Shown in pieces: positions 63,768-64,000 of a DNA stretch of 64,000 nt. Positions within the stretch are counted from its first letter, which is position 1; every line of letters begins with the position of its first letter. A program made the position numbers and the translations under genes. The notes under the pieces were generated by a model that had not been told where the DNA came from, did no database searches, and worked only from the letters and a program-made list of their open reading frames with translations. The DNA is taken from contig JAJDAC010000005.1 in the NCBI GenBank assembly GCA_029262065.1, positions 104,708-168,707 on the forward strand. Direction: 5' to 3'. Source of the stretch: Candidatus Krumholzibacteriota bacterium. GTDB taxonomy: Bacteria; Krumholzibacteriota; Krumholzibacteriia; JAJRXK01.

Positions 63768-63950
63768 GGCACTCTCTCTGAAAACGTTGCTCTGAAGAAA
63801 CCGCCCGAAGATAATTCACAAAGAGTATGATCTTTGCATCTTTCCCAATCAAGAGTTGACCTGTTTCGTGTCAGCATGAGTGAGACAGATTCAAGCTGAG
63901 AATAGAGGACACTTCCGATGTATCCTTAGAGGAAGCAAGGGAGTGTACCA

Positions 63951-64000
63951 ATGTCCAACGACCACGACCCTCAGAGCAAGGTTCGGGAGATCCGTCGCAA
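63951..64000 (+). CDS. Start of an unidentified gene (cut by window end)
   Basis: ATG 63951 follows AAGGGAG at eight bases and opens MSNDHDPQSKVREIRR. Sixteen codons are visible. It is divergent from the ECF sigma factor with a 183-base gap, so it may share regulation with it. No signal peptide or motif can be judged. Confidence 0.45.
   Translation, partial: MSNDHDPQSKVREIRR

Noticed and set aside
1..64000. CRISPR array, tRNA or rRNA genes, intact insertion sequence, replication origin
   Set aside because: None was seen on reading both strands. Small or degenerate tRNAs could be missed without a covariance search.

Overview
The window is a high-GC stretch of a Gram-negative bacterial chromosome. 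It is rich in signal peptides, lipoproteins, Hanks-type Ser/Thr kinases and large secreted proteins that end in the FlgD-like tail (NPFNP...YDVxGRLV...SGVYxYRL...K). That combination is typical of FCB-related candidate phyla such as Krumholzibacteria or Eisenbacteria. This placement is inferred from protein style only: there is no rRNA, tRNA or ribosomal-protein gene here.

Layout. 1-6 kb (all minus): a truncated TM-helix-repeat channel-like protein, a lipoprotein, a GNAT acetyltransferase and a CaCA cation exchanger. 6-23 kb: large secreted proteins (subtilase with dockerin, FG-GAP protein, several orphans) around a kinase-PD40 protein. 22.7-28.7 kb: an ABC-2 exporter operon, a second kinase-PD40 protein and a lipoprotein. 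29-33 kb: a decayed secreted gene, a LolA-like protein, and a thioesterase-hydrolase pair. 33-41 kb (all plus): an ECF sigma factor translationally coupled to a membrane kinase, then a small exported protein, a beta-lactamase-fold hydrolase, an AraC-type membrane regulator and an esterase. 41-54 kb: three more large secreted proteins flanking an exported CHAT protease that converges on a sigma factor / zinc-finger-TPR anti-sigma operon. 54-63 kb: mostly orphan exported proteins with gene relics (two partial copies of the neighbouring sigma gene, an IS110 transposase tail). The window ends with a second ECF sigma factor and the start of a divergent gene.

How the genes fit together. The theme is envelope biology: proteins exported through Sec and carrying a common C-terminal beta domain, controlled by kinases with sensory propellers and by dedicated sigma factors. 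The most system-like locus is 47.3-51.0 kb. There an exported caspase-like CHAT protein could act on a membrane anti-sigma factor whose TPR part would lie in the same compartment; this is inference. The window also carries many relics of the same families (two kinase fragments, two FlgD-tail remnants, sigma fragments), so these families appear to expand and decay locally.

Many start codons are GTG or TTG. Starts were chosen by Shine-Dalgarno position, signal peptide and overlap with the upstream stop. No CRISPR array, intact insertion sequence, tRNA or replication origin was seen.
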